Source: Coleophoma eucalyptorum
Taxonomy: Eukaryota; Ascomycota; Leotiomycetes; Helotiales; Dermateaceae
Assembly: GCA_026120035.1 (NCBI GenBank)
Contig: JALRME010000008.1
Location: 806,001-870,000, forward strand
Direction: 5' to 3'
DNA length: 64,000 nucleotides
Shown: piece after piece, positions 1 through 11,357 of the stretch
Position numbering within the stretch: position 1 is the first letter of the stretch
Layout of the letters: each line of letters opens with the position of its first letter
Program-made: the position numbers and the translations under genes
The notes under the pieces: model-generated
The model's input: only the letters and a program-made list of their open reading frames with translations
Database searches by the model: none
What the model was told of the DNA's origin: nothing

Positions 1-1
1 G

Positions 2-1240
2 TGGTCGTGCCTGGGTCAAAAGACCTCGCTCGCGGGCGATATCTCGCTCCTCACCGGTATCGACATGGATGTCCTCCTCGACAGTAACACTTTAAAGAAT
101 GTCGCAGTCGCACGGAAAATGTCCTGGGCAGCAAGCAGAATGACTACTCGTATTGAAGACATGGCGTACTGTCTGATAGGTATTTTTGATATTAATATGC
201 CTATGATATATGGGGAAGGCCATAAAGCATTCTATCGGCTTCAGGAGGAGATTGCCAAGGAGACAAATGACCTTTCCTTGTTCGCTTGGACCTCACAGTC
301 CTCAGATGACCAAGAATATCGCGGAATCTTTGCAGATTCGCCTCTTGAGTTTGCGCGTTGTGGTAGAATCCATTTGATGCCGTCTATGGATAGATTCGAT
401 CAAGAGTTTGCCATCACGAACAAGGGCCTTCGTATAGAGGCCATCTTAACCATCGACAGCGATGCATTTGTGCTTAACCTCCAATGCCTCGACACAAGTA
501 TTCAGACGTTGAATTCCGTCGAGTGGGCTGGAATATATCTCACGCAGACTCCTCGAGGCTTTGTCCGGTCAAGATCAAATGAATTGTTCATTGCGAGCCG
601 TACAAAATGGCATTTTGGGAAATCAACCCGTATATATGTCCCTAAGAATCTAACAGAGACTGAATCCAGGTTGATCAACAAGCAATTCTGTGGAGTTATC
701 GGACTCTCGGACCTTGAATCCCAACCTTTCCAAGTCGTAGCTGCTAGACCAGAGGCGCTTTGGGACTCGAGCAAAGGTCTATATCTGATTGGAGGTGGTG
801 GCAGATTCACCGGCTACCTCCATTTACAATGTAGAACTGAAGAATGCCTATCTTTCGAATTCATTATCATCTGTGGACGGCATCACATGACTATGGAGTG
901 TCAAGGTCACGCAAACTGTCGTTATGACTATTGGTGCGTAGTGTTTGCAGAATCAAGCGAAGAATGGGCATCGATCTTGGAGGAGACAACAAGGGCAGGC
1001 CAGGTTGCCGACGTGCCATCTTTGGATCATCTCTACCAGTCTTTCAGATCCCGTTCGCTTTTGAAACATGACCACTGCGAACTACATCTACCATCCGCAA
1101 GCCTTCGTGTGGGGATATCTGTTTGCTTAAGGAGCGGGACTATAAAAGACTCAAAAAATACCTTTAATAAAATTCGCGGAGAAGCTCAGTGGATTGAGAC
1201 AGAATTTTTAGTGGAAAATGAAACGCGCAAGTTCGCATGA
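2..1240 (+). CDS. HET-domain protein, 3' part (5' end outside window)
   Basis: Frame 2 is open from the window edge to the TGA at 1240, so the start lies upstream and this is the C-terminal part. The stretch SWAASRMTTRIEDMAYCLIG followed by GIFDINMPMIYGEGHKAF is the hallmark of the end of a HET domain of the HET-D/HET-E class, a family controlling programmed cell death in heterokaryon incompatibility. The roughly 300 residues after it resemble the poorly characterised C-terminal extension (DUF8212-like) often found behind this HET subtype. I see no WD40 or NACHT part and none can follow, because the gene stops. Family membership is strong; partner and allele specificity are unknown. The first in-frame ATG at 65 is internal to the domain and is not the real start. 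Confidence 0.85.
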   Translation, partial: WSCLGQKTSLAGDISLLTGIDMDVLLDSNTLKNVAVARKMSWAASRMTTRIEDMAYCLIGIFDINMPMIYGEGHKAFYRLQEEIAKETNDLSLFAWTSQSSDDQEYRGIFADSPLEFARCGRIHLMPSMDRFDQEFAITNKGLRIEAILTIDSDAFVLNLQCLDTSIQTLNSVEWAGIYLTQTPRGFVRSRSNELFIASRTKWHFGKSTRIYVPKNLTETESRLINKQFCGVIGLSDLESQPFQVVAARPEALWDSSKGLYLIGGGGRFTGYLHLQCRTEECLSFEFIIICGRHHMTMECQGHANCRYDYWCVVFAESSEEWASILEETTRAGQVADVPSLDHLYQSFRSRSLLKHDHCELHLPSASLRVGISVCLRSGTIKDSKNTFNKIRGEAQWIETEFLVENETRKFA

Positions 1241-1537
1241 AGCCTGCGAACTCTTGGAAGAAAAAATCTAGCGATTAAAAAGATCTGGGGTCGCTTGTGA
1301 ATATTTCAATGGTGATAAAAGTGCAAAACTAACCTAGACCAAGGTCAGGTTAAAGCAAGGAGCTGAAGAGATTCCTTGTCGTATGGATTGATAAGGGTGG
1401 AGAGGTGGTAATAGGCACCACCAGCTTATTTTATGCATATATGGCGTTTGTCCTGTAGCTTGGGTATAATATAGCTTCTACTAAGCACAAAATTCAGTTT
1501 GAATTTTCTAATAATACTGCGCTAATATTCTTTTTCT

Positions 1538-3458
1538 TCATCTAATCCACGAATACATTTCAGACCTTAATACTGTCGATGAAGAGCTTTGGCCGGTCAT
1601 GTCATCAACACCGCCGACTGAACCCATCTCAGCAGATTCTTCCGCTATTTCCTCATCAATAATAGCCTCAGAGTTTTCTTGCAGTATGTTCAAGAGCCAG
1701 CGATCCATTCTAAATGTATCATTAACTCTCGCCGCGTTTAGACAAGCTCTATGGAAAACCCTCAGCCTGGTCGTAGTCAGATAAACACCAGGCCAGTAGT
1801 TTTGGAACCTGAGGAGTAACTCAAAGTTTCGCTCTAGGTGGTTCCGCGCTTGGTTTATAGCGTCAGGATCATCCCCTAGAAGTAATTTGTGGAGATGTAC
1901 GGATGATGAGATGACTAGAAAGTGACCAGTAACCATCCATTGACATTCACAGTGAGGTGTCTTATAGCCTGTCCATAGAATATCAGATATTGCTAATGCA
2001 TGAAATTTGCACCGTTGGGCATAATCCCGCGTATATAGGTTTGATTCTATAGGGCTATGCGATGTTTGTGGCCACTCATGCAAGAATTGGTAGTATAGAA
2101 GCATGGCGTGGTAGTGATAGCCAACATGAAGCGCGAGGAAAGTCATCCCATGCCCAAAATTCCTGAAATACTCTAAATTCTCAGGCGTATTTTGAAGTCG
2201 AGATGGGAGGTCATCTAGCCACCTATCTAACTGGGACGCGATATCTGTGACGCGTTGGAAAAGATCAGTTTTGTCTATTTGTGGAAGGTTTTGGCTAGCT
2301 GTCCACTCATTCAGAGTAGATACTTGGGATTTGATGTTTGTGAGGGGAATCATCTGTCCCCACATGGATAGTTTCTGGATCTCGTCTGGCTCGGTATTAT
2401 GATTTGTGACAGGGCCGTACGTCAGCCTACTGAATGAAATCTCATCCATAGGCCATTGCCAAGTAGGGTCTAATGTAAAGGATCTTGGTAGACCACGACT
2501 TGTCGAAGACCAAACGTCGCACATATATATGGACCACCAGACTAGAATGGATTGATGAGTTAACGATTTAGTAGCTTGCTTAAGATGACATCTAATGGGA
2601 TTAAGAATAGTATATCAAGTGCGGTGTAATTACCTCGAAGCTCTATCTCTCTTTCTAGTCTGTCTGTGCTTAAACGGTGAGGTAGCCCGAGTAGCTGAGC
2701 AGTTCGATTAGCAATAGCGCTGCATATCGACTCTGTTCGACTATCCCCCTCAGCAATAGCTATGGATCCAACTAGGTGGCATGCCTGCATAGTCATAAGA
2801 GAGATCTCCATGTTGACATTCAGCATTTCTTTCACAGCGCGACTCCATTCCTGACCCCTGTACTGCCGATCAATACCCGTGAAATAGCTATTTTCTGAGA
2901 ACCTGTAAACCATCAGAACAAGATAGAACGGGGATTATTGAGGACACTCTAGTGGTTTATCGATAGATAAGGTAGGTACCTTGCTGTGTAAGCGATAATT
3001 GCGAGAACTAGAATCGGCGGTGCTGTGCCGTCACGTTGCGTACGAAGGAAGGTTGGAGCGTGGAAAAGAGTATGCTGTTTATCATGCAAGATCTGAAAAT
3101 AGAGATCCACTAGTTCATTGCAGACTTCTATTGGCGGTAACTGGATGTCGGGTCTTACAGCACCTTGGAAGAGCCGGATTGCAGTGCTCGATGGAGATGG
3201 GACAGAAGCTCGAGGTTGAGCTGCCAAGGTTCGCCTAGAATGCCGTTCATCTGAAGATAGAGTCTGATTTCCGACGGATAATGAGCAAGTCAGGTGTTGG
3301 GCTTCACAAAATCTGCAAGCTTTCGTTTTGCCCAGGACGCTGCATTTCAGCTTCTTTTCTCTAGAGAATGGGGATTGATTAGCTGACTTTGCCGAAGAGA
3401 ATCGTCAAAAGGGCGAAAATCCTAACCGACAAGCCACACAGGCACTTGTAGGCCTCAT
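1538..3458 (-). CDS. Zn2Cys6 fungal-specific transcription factor (561 aa) of the alpha-galactoside module
   Basis: Exons by eye: 3458-3427, 3360-2980, 2902-2634, 2541-1538 (introns 66, 77 and 92 nt), total 1686 nt. The N-terminus MRPTSACVACR joins across intron 1 to EKKLKCSVLGKTKACRFC, giving a complete C-x2-C-x6-C-x8-C-x2-C-x6-C binuclear zinc cluster within the first 40 residues. The middle region has the fungal_trans signature, with VWWSIYMCDVWSS followed by GLPRS formed exactly across intron 3. Such proteins bind CGG-containing sites in the nucleus and control neighbouring catabolic genes. It lies immediately downstream of, and on the same strand as, the MAL-type permease, so it is the likely local regulator of that permease and the GH36 gene. 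The regulatory role is inference; the family is clear. Confidence 0.9.
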
Positions 3459-3963
3459 AGTCACTTTTGTGGTACTATCTAGTAAGTAATTGTATGTTAT
3501 TGTTGTGCTTATGCAGTGGAATTGAAGTTGAATTGTTTTAGCTTGGCTAACAGGCTACTCGAATCTCCAAGTTTCCCCGCAAAATCGAACTAAGCACTCC
3601 AATTTAGGCCTAGTGCCGGCTAACGTATTTTCCAGTTTCTTGACCCCCCTCCCTAAATCCGCCAGATCGATCGTACCAACGAGGCCCTATTCCTGTGTAA
3701 ATGGGCTTTTGAATTTACAGTATATAGATCAAACCTTTTCAGCTTGAGTAGATGCATTCTTAGAAAAGCCAAGACCTTGAATTTTGTCGAATCTTGTTGT
3801 CGTTAAGTGGTGTTGTAATACAACATATAAAACTTTTCAAATAACAAGAGCAATCATACAATCATTCAATACGAAATATTCCTTATATATTCCCAGGAAC
3901 ACTAATGCAGCCTCATGATCGCTATACTCCATCCTCCTGCTATTTAATAACATTTCTTATTAT
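3459..3963. other. Intergenic: regulator promoter and permease 3' flank
   Basis: About 500 bp between two minus-strand genes. It must contain the 5' UTR and promoter of the Zn2Cys6 gene. No ORF with family features and no convincing repeat was seen. Its sequence is AT-rich near the permease stop, as expected for a polyadenylation region. Confidence 0.5.
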
Positions 3964-5744
3964 TTATTTCGACCTGTTCTCGATAACCTTGCGGCTGCTA
4001 TTACTATCGTATGCGTCGACATAACACCCGGCAAACTTTCTGGCGGGAATCTTGGCTGCAAACAACAAATCGAGTTCTTCATAAGTGCGTCCTATCGACA
4101 TTTTTAGTAAATGATGTGTCAAGTTAATATCAGATTGAGGGTGTACCTTTGGATTCTGCCAATCTGAAAAACGCCCAAACAAAGGTAAGGAAAGCCCAGC
4201 CGAACCAGAAGAATCCGGTTTTACCGCGCCAGTTCCACTCAGTAGGATTCATCATGTATGGCTGGATAATATTGGCCAGGAGTTGCGAAATATAATAGGA
4301 GTTCCTTGCCAGACAAATTGTTTTGGATCGCAGTCTTGTCGAGGAAATTTCTGCTGGTACAGCCCATCCGATGGGCCCAGCCGTGAGAGCAAAAGTCATC
4401 AGCCAAACGATACATAGCCCGGATTGAGCCCAGATAACCCCAGTATTGTCGTGAACTAGTGTGAGACAACCAATGATGAAAAGGCACAAACACATATTGG
4501 CCATGCCAGCTAAGTAGATTGATCGTCGGCTGAATTTGTTCATCAAGACCCATGAAAAAATTGTACCAATAAAGGCAACACCGGTCCCTCCAAGCCCAAG
4601 CTTGTAAGAGTCATCGACACTCATGCCAGCCTGCTGGAAGAAATATGTGCCAGAGTATGCGAATGAGCTGCCGCTGAGAACTTGACCGGCGAATACAAAG
4701 CATGCAATTTCTGTCCGACGAAGATCCGTGCCTTTAAAGCAATCCAAGTAAGAAGTTCCCGCCTCAATCTCGCGTTCTAGTTCGTTCGTATGAGCCATCA
4801 TTGCAACTACACTTTTCGCATTAGGTTTCTCGAAATCGGCCATTAGACGCTGCACCATCTTCTCAGCTTCATCATTCTTGCCATTCCGGACCAACCACCA
4901 CGGTGATTCTGGCATAAACCATGCTATGAAGATCAAGGGGATGGGCCAGAGCCATTGAATAGCGAAGGGGATGCGGTACGACCATTCATCCGTGCGATTG
5001 ACCAAACTTTGAAGTACACCGGAGGCGATGAATTGACCGATTGCAAAGCACATATTGGTATATGCTGTCAAGTAAGGGCGGAAGGCCATGGGACAAATCT
5101 CAGAGGCATAGGTGGGGCCAATAGTGGCGAACATTCCCCATGGGACTCTACATTTGGTATATCAGGATTCTGACTTTTAATTCGGGTTGGAGATCTAAGA
5201 CTTACCCGCACAGTACCTGCCCAACAGTCTGCAGCTCAACCGTCTTTCCAAAAAATGATACGAAGATGAGGGCATTCATCAGGAACAGCGCAAATATGAA
5301 GACAAGCCTGAAACCAAATCGTTCGATAAGGTAGCCATTAAGAGTAGCGCCTATAATCGCACCGCCGATAGGTCCACTACCCAAAGCAGCCTGCCACTTT
5401 CCCTGTACCTCATAGTCATTCTTTTCTGGGAAGAATGTCCCAAATTGGGATTTGAAGGCAGGGTAACCAAAGAAGTTGCTAATAAGGACATTGTCGTACC
5501 CTTCCATGATGATGGACATAGAACAGGTGAGGGCCCAAACCACGGCCCAAGGGTAGGCTTTCAGGGCTTGTCGCACGGTAGTGGAATGCTCATCCAAGTT
5601 GGCTTGCCGAGCATCTGCATCAACTTTATCGAATCCATCTGAAATGGCTTCGTGTTCAAGGTCTTCGACATGTACATGTTCAGATTGTGAATGTGGCTTC
5701 TCGGTGTCGCCGTGATCGGATGATACGGCCTGCGATTTCTCCAT
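3964..5744 (-). CDS. MFS sugar:H+ symporter, MAL/alpha-glucoside permease type (555 aa)
   Basis: Exons 5744-5206, 5147-4147, 4091-3964 (introns 58 and 55 nt). The ATG at 5744 was chosen because the upstream in-frame codon at 5768 is GTG. The cytosolic acidic N-terminus is followed by a 12-TM sugar-porter core: EGYDNVLISNFFGYPAF in TM1, GYLIERFGFR in loop 2-3, a CGVPWG motif rebuilt across intron 1, PESPWWLVRNGK after TM6, and a C-terminal AESKGRTYEELDLLF rebuilt across intron 2, which is the family's PETKGRT-like signature. PESPWWLV is typical of alpha-glucoside/maltose permeases. It is transcribed divergently from an alpha-galactosidase, so it may import melibiose, raffinose or other galactosides. 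Specificity is inferred from context only. Confidence 0.9.
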
Positions 5745-6722
5745 CCTCGGATACGAACCTGGACACACTTGGGTGTTGACGAATTCGTTATGACAACGTG
5801 CAAATGATTCAGAGCTGGGCTATAAGAAAACCGAGTTTAGTAAGTATCAGTCATATTACATATATCAAAGGAACAAGATTACTTGCATCAATCAGTTGAG
5901 TGTAACTATTCGTTCTGCTTCGCTGCTGGAGAGCATGAAGTAAGTTCAAACAAGAGATGCAGGAACTATTTATACATAAAATAACAAACATGGAGGCCAG
6001 AATCTGGTCTTATTGACCTTCTGCAACTCGACAGCAATGTGGGGTGCGGTAAGAGAGATCTGGGGTTTGAGGAGACCAGGCTAATGCGATGTCGGGTCCA
6101 GAGCTACAACCTTGTATTAATAGCACGAGAGATATTTGGCGTCGGGCCAACGATGTACTGATTGGTGGGAAACCAAGCGAGGTCCTTGAGCAGCCAAGAA
6201 GTAGCTGAGAAGAAGAGCTACGAATGGCGAAAGTATTGAACTTGCTACATAAAAAGTCTACTGCCGTTTCATTCCGTTGATGAGACTGGGAGTTGCCCTT
6301 CGGATCACTGATGATTTCACTGCCGGAAAACCCAAGTCAACTTCTTTAGCCATGTCATATCCGGTCAGGTACATGACAGATTACCGAGGAGGGGGATTTT
6401 AATGGTGCGCATAAGATGAATGGCCTGATTTGCCATTGTTGGAGTTGCAGTGACTTAGGACAGCGACTAAAGAAAGACGAGCAGCAAGCGACCAACCCTA
6501 CGAAAATCCCCCACAGATTTCCGCCAATGATCATCATTCACCTCCGGTAAGCCTTGCAGCACCCTCAACCCCGCAGGTATTCTTCGTCGTCAGAGGTCCC
6601 AGACATGTTTGGTGGGGTGCTGATAAGGTATAATAACGATTCTTCTGACTTTGTATTCCTCATATCTTGAACTTGCTTACATTCACTTTCACGTTTTCTA
6701 TCCTTACAGTAAATCAAAGACT
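5745..6722. promoter_or_regulatory. Divergent promoter region of permease and alpha-galactosidase
   Basis: Nearly 1 kb between the permease start (minus) and the GH36 start (plus). Matches to the CreA carbon-repressor consensus SYGGRG are visible at 6039-6044 (GTGGGG), 6060-6065 (CTGGGG), 6612-6617 (GTGGGG) and 6569-6574 on the other strand. One GGCTAA, the XlnR-type core, sits at 6079-6084. Clustering of such sites fits glucose-repressed, inducible control, but short motifs of this kind also arise by chance. Confidence 0.45.
6629..6635 (+). promoter_or_regulatory. TATA box candidate for the alpha-galactosidase
   Basis: TATAATA lies about 90 bp upstream of the ATG at 6723. This supports starting translation at 6723 and not at the earlier in-frame TTG (6651), which would fall almost at the transcription start. 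Confidence 0.4.
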
Positions 6723-8867
6723 ATGATATCGACAACAGAAAAATCTATAGAATGGCAGGCTGGTCTCTTGACAGTTTGTCTCACCGTTGCAGCCGATCGC
6801 GTAGTCTACTTATCAAGTATTGAGCCATCCGGAGTGAAGCCCCCAAAAGCATGCTCTCCATACTTTCCCCAAAGCGCCCTTCCGCTTGTGGAAGTCCGTT
6901 TGCCGGGCGAAGGAACGAAAAACCAGTACAAGTCGTCACAGGCGTTAATTGGGGGTTACATGGCAACCCGATTGAAATATGTAAACCATACATCAAGAAC
7001 CGAAGGGCATATGTCCGTGATGGAAGTTACAATTAAGGATACCAGTTCTGGGATATCTGCGACTTCACGATTCATGGTGTATGAGGGAACCTCAACTCTT
7101 CGCTCAGAAGTGATAGTTCGGAATGATTCTGCCACGGTAGTTGAACTTCTACAAGTCCCCTCACTCGTTTTTGGAGGGTTAAGTACCGGTTCAGTCAACT
7201 GGTGGGATGACTACATCCTGTCTACAGCTTCAAATTCTTGGTTTAGGGAAGCGCAATGGCATGATCATTCCTTACCAAGTGTTGGTGTTGACGATTACGG
7301 AGTTTATGGACTGCCAGATGCGCATACTAGCTCTATGTCTACTTATGCAGTGTCCTCCCATGGAAGCTTTTCCACCCTGGGTCGTCTTCCGATGGGCCTG
7401 TTAAAGCACAAGAATGGCACCGACACCTGGTTGTGGCAAATCGAACATAACGGGTCATGGAAGTGGGAGATTGGTGACTTTAAAGACGGTATATATATGG
7501 CAGCAAGTGGTCCTATCGACTCAGACCATCACTGGGGAAAGATATTACAGCCTGGCGAGGCCTTTACCACGGTACCTGTAGCGCTCTGTCATGTTCGAGA
7601 CAATCCCGAGGCTGCATTTGCAGATCTGAACCACTATCGTCGTTGTATTCGACGGAAACATGTCGATAACGAGACCTTGCCAGTTATCTTCAACGACTAT
7701 ATGAACTGCTTGATGGGTGACCCCACGGAGGAGAAGATCTTAGGTCTCCTTGAACCAGTCGCCAAGGCTGGTGCTGAATATTTTGTTATTGATTGTGGTT
7801 GGTATGCGGACAATTCAGGATGGTGGGATGATGTTGGAGAGTGGCAACCATCGAAGAAAAGATTCCCATCAGGATTCAAAACACTACTGGACAAGATTCG
7901 CGCTCGTGGTTTGATACCCGGTGTCTGGGTTGAACCTGAAGTGGTAGGAATCCGAAGTGTTGTTGCAGAGCAGCTTCCGCATGACTGTTTCTTTCAACGA
8001 AATGGGCAGCGAATTGTAGAAAAGGACCGGTACCAGTTGGATTTCCGAAATCCAAAAGTCATTCAACATATGAATTCCATCATCGACAATCTCGTTATTA
8101 ATTATGGCATAGGATATTTTAAATTTGATTACAATATCAATGTCCTTCAAGGCACCGACGTCAATGCCCACACCTCGGGCGATGGCCAATTGGATCATAA
8201 TCGAGCATACCTCTCCTGGATAGGCAGACTATACGACCATCACTCTGATTTGGTGATTGAGAGTTGTTCAAGTGGTGCTCAAAGATTGGACTATGCAATG
8301 TTAGCGATGCACTCTCTGCAATCGACGAGTGACCAGCAGGATCCCGTCCGGTACGCTGCCATTTCGGCAGCCATGCCCACGGCTGTCACACTAGAGCAGA
8401 GTGCCTCCTGGGCATATCCCCAGTCTGAGTGGAGCGATGAAATAAATGCTATGACGGTGGTAAACAGTCTTCTTGGCCGAGTGCACCTAAGCGGCAGACT
8501 TGATCAGTTGAACCCAAAGCAATTGGAACTCGTCTGTTCCGGCATACAAGTCTATAAGGACATTCGCTCAGACCTGCCACAAAGCTCAGCATTCTGGCCT
8601 TTAGGTCTACCAGGCTGGCACGATGAATGGCTGGCATTAGGGATTTCTGGTGGGACCTACTGTTATCTTGCTATATGGCGGCGAGGAGGCCCTGAACAAT
8701 GCTCTTTGCCAATCAGTCAATTTGCAGGAAAAGGACAAGTGCAAGCGGAGCTGTTGTATCCCAAGGAATTTCCCTTTGAAACACAATGGGACTCTACCTC
8801 GGCATCTTTGAATATCACACTCACCACAAATCCTTGTGCGCGATTATTCAGGCTTCGCAATGCTTAG
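6723..8867 (+). CDS. GH36 alpha-galactosidase, intracellular type (714 aa)
   Basis: Single exon. Releases terminal alpha-1,6-galactose from melibiose, raffinose-family sugars or galactomannan fragments. An N-terminal beta-sandwich part is followed by the catalytic barrel with GH36 landmarks: FVIDCGWYADNSGWWDD, GVWVEPEVVG, LDFRNPKV, then YFKFDYN, whose Asp (about residue 469) is the expected nucleophile, and STSDQQDP, whose Asp (about residue 537) is the expected acid/base. ESCSSGAQRLD between them is also conserved. Length of about 710-730 aa matches the bacterial-like, tetrameric GH36 group. No signal peptide is visible, so the enzyme is probably cytosolic, which fits with the adjacent permease importing the substrate. 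The start at 6723 is preferred because the in-frame codon at 6651 is TTG. Confidence 0.93.
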   Translation: MISTTEKSIEWQAGLLTVCLTVAADRVVYLSSIEPSGVKPPKACSPYFPQSALPLVEVRLPGEGTKNQYKSSQALIGGYMATRLKYVNHTSRTEGHMSVMEVTIKDTSSGISATSRFMVYEGTSTLRSEVIVRNDSATVVELLQVPSLVFGGLSTGSVNWWDDYILSTASNSWFREAQWHDHSLPSVGVDDYGVYGLPDAHTSSMSTYAVSSHGSFSTLGRLPMGLLKHKNGTDTWLWQIEHNGSWKWEIGDFKDGIYMAASGPIDSDHHWGKILQPGEAFTTVPVALCHVRDNPEAAFADLNHYRRCIRRKHVDNETLPVIFNDYMNCLMGDPTEEKILGLLEPVAKAGAEYFVIDCGWYADNSGWWDDVGEWQPSKKRFPSGFKTLLDKIRARGLIPGVWVEPEVVGIRSVVAEQLPHDCFFQRNGQRIVEKDRYQLDFRNPKVIQHMNSIIDNLVINYGIGYFKFDYNINVLQGTDVNAHTSGDGQLDHNRAYLSWIGRLYDHHSDLVIESCSSGAQRLDYAMLAMHSLQSTSDQQDPVRYAAISAAMPTAVTLEQSASWAYPQSEWSDEINAMTVVNSLLGRVHLSGRLDQLNPKQLELVCSGIQVYKDIRSDLPQSSAFWPLGLPGWHDEWLALGISGGTYCYLAIWRRGGPEQCSLPISQFAGKGQVQAELLYPKEFPFETQWDSTSASLNITLTTNPCARLFRLRNA

Positions 8868-9545
8868 ACAGTAAACAGGACAGACTATATGGCTATAGAA
8901 TGACTGGAGTGTTTCCACCTGTGGTTTGCATGAGTTTCTATCTTAGCATGGAAAACATCTATTTTTTATCTTCTTCTTTATAGCCCAAGGATAGCTTTAT
9001 CTACTGAGAGTCTGTATTTCAGGCACTCAATCCATGATATGTCTGGATATTTATCCCAAGATATAAAATATATCAAGGTCAAAACTATAAACTGAATCCC
9101 TTTAAGAGTATAAAAGCAGCATCAATCACGCCCATAATTGCTGGGAAAGCCCCTGAGAAACGGTGTGTGCGACTTGGGGCACAACAGCAAGACCACCGAA
9201 GCTGACTGGTATTTGATCCGTTCCATTCCCCAAGATAGCGAGCATAAGCCCTCGGAATTGCCGAGCCGATAGAAGAGTTTTAATATGGAAGACCCGCTTA
9301 AATGTAATACCGCCGGCGGTTGTTCCTTAGCAAGCACCTAACTTAACATGATTAGCAGGCAGCTTTGTATGAAATGGCGTCGGAATAGGCAGTTCGAGAG
9401 AAAAGCCAAGAATGACGCGCGCCCATTTCAGGTACATAAATTAGGTACTTTCTATATTGTGGAACTTAACAGTAAGAATCTTTAAATCCTCTGCAATTGC
9501 GAGGATAAATTTCTATAAGAAAATAAAGCGTCGAATTGTATAGCC
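8868..9545. other. Intergenic, GH36 terminator to peptidase promoter
   Basis: 680 bp. AT-rich after the GH36 stop. Only short, unrelated ORFs. I see no gene or clear repeat here. Confidence 0.5.
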
Positions 9546-11058
9546 ATGTCTTCAAGAATAAGGGATTGGGGTTATGCACCCGGGCGATTTCCAACTGGAC
9601 CGAAAAACTCGGTGCTTGATGTCCCTGGTATGCTCCCATCTGTTGTAACGTGCTGCCAGCTCGAAGTAAACTCCTACAGGCGAGAACGGCTAAAATGAGA
9701 GGATGAATTGCTAACCGTGGGTTCGTCTGTTCTGTCAACAGGAGTTCTCGTGGGTCAGGTAGACGTTCATGAAGGGGAGGACGTCCATACTGGAGTAACT
9801 GTGGTCTTACCGAGAGGGATCAAAAATACAACCTACATACCTTGCTATGCAGCGGTTCACGATATGAATACCGCTGGCGAGTGGACTGGTCTTCACCAGA
9901 TTCGAGAGTGGGGTTTCACTCGAGCGGTATAAATGATCACTACTCATCTCGTAGATAACATTTGTGTGCTGACTGAATCAATCTATTTAGCCAATTGCGT
10001 TTACAAACACCGTTAGCGTCGGTAAAGTCTATGATAGCATCTGGAGATGGACCATGCGACAGTTAGAGGCAGATGGAATTCACGGACTTAATCAGGTTCA
10101 GTATTATGGTTTTCCAACTGTCGGTGAGACCTTTGACGGGTTGCTCAACGATATTAGTCGATCTGCTGTTGAAGATTCTCACGTCTTGGAGGCTATAAAG
10201 AGAGCAGAAAGTCAGACAGATGTTCTAGAGGGCAGTCACGGAGGTGGTACGGGAATGCGGAGTCATGGGTTTAAATCCGGCACAGGAACCAGTTCAAGAT
10301 TGCTGAAGGGTGACAATGGAAAAACATACACACTAGGAGTTATTGTGCAAAACAACTATGGTAGCCCTGCTGATTTACAGATCGACGGAGTACAGGTTGG
10401 CAGGATTTTGTGGGCGAAGCCGGAGGCGAAAATAGATATTCCGAAGCCACCAGAGAGTGGTAAAGCTGCAGAAGGAAGTGAGTAAATATTCCATTAGAAG
10501 AGATCAAATGGTTCTGGCGCTAACATGTTATTAAGGTTGCCTTGTCTTGATCATGTCAGAATTTATTGAAGCCATCAATCCTTTAGCCGACACTAACTAT
10601 GCAGCAGTACTGATGTACCTATGCTGCCACAACAGCTTAAACGCGTGGCCCAAAGAGCTGGCATGGGGCTTTCACAAGTGTCTGGCCACGGGGTCGGTCG
10701 AAATTTCAGTGGAGAGTTTTTCATGGCACTTTCAACTGGCAACTCACCAGAGGCTCCTTCCAAATGGGATGGCATGTCGAGTTTACCGCCTTTCCTAGAG
10801 ACGGACACGGTAGAAACTGTCAAGAGTCAGCTTATTGATACTCTGTTCATGGCTGCTGCAGAGGCTACTGAGGAAGCGGTCCTCAATGCCATGACTTCAG
10901 CAGAGACGTTGAAAGGCTTTAGAGGTTTCGAGACAAAGTCACTACCTAGGGATGACGTCGAAGAACTTCTCAAGAAATATGGAAGGGGCTACATGAAGGA
11001 GGTTCTTGAAAAGAATATGGCGGCAGCCGTGAAGCAAGAGAACGCACTGGGGATCTGA
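9546..11058 (+). CDS. P1-family / DmpA-type aminopeptidase (408 aa)
   Basis: Exons 9546-9627, 9742-9926, 9991-10477, 10536-10554, 10605-11058 (introns 114, 64, 58 and 50 nt). The spliced protein begins MSSRIRDWGYAPGRFPTGP and then reads VLDVPGVLVGQVDV, the typical start of L-aminopeptidase D-esterase/DmpA proteins (MEROPS S58, N-terminal nucleophile fold). Further marks are LEGSHGGGTGMRSHGFK and GVIVQNNYG. The self-processing site is Gly/Ser at EGS followed by CLVLIISTDVPMLPQQLKR. Ser252 should be the N-terminal nucleophile after autocleavage, matching DmpA Ser250, and its codon is split by intron 3. A 19-nt micro-exon follows. Family members cleave small N-terminal residues from peptides or amides, some with beta- or D-amino acid preference. 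The substrate here is unknown. Confidence 0.9.
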
Positions 11059-11357
11059 AAGGGGGCATAATATATCGCCACCACCAATGATGCTCTAGCG
11101 AGTAGTTACAACGTATATCCATAAAGCCTATGAGAGCATTACGAAAGTTGGAGACCCCTGTTCCAAATCGATAGTGTGGGCCAGCCTTTCACCCGGCCTT
11201 AATCTAGATCTTCAGTCTTATAGGTAGGTAGCTCTGTAACAATAAATGAATCGAAGTATCAGGCCATACAGAACCAATTTTAAAACAAGGAAGTCTACGA
11301 TTTCTATTTGAGATTGCTCTACCTCTATAAAAACCAAACGATATTTTGGATCCCAAA

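Noticed and set aside
5745..5768. Longer permease N-terminus
   Set aside because: The upstream codon is GTG; the first ATG is at 5744.
6651..6722. N-terminal extension of the alpha-galactosidase
   Set aside because: The upstream codon is TTG and would lie next to the probable transcription start; ATG 6723 fits better.
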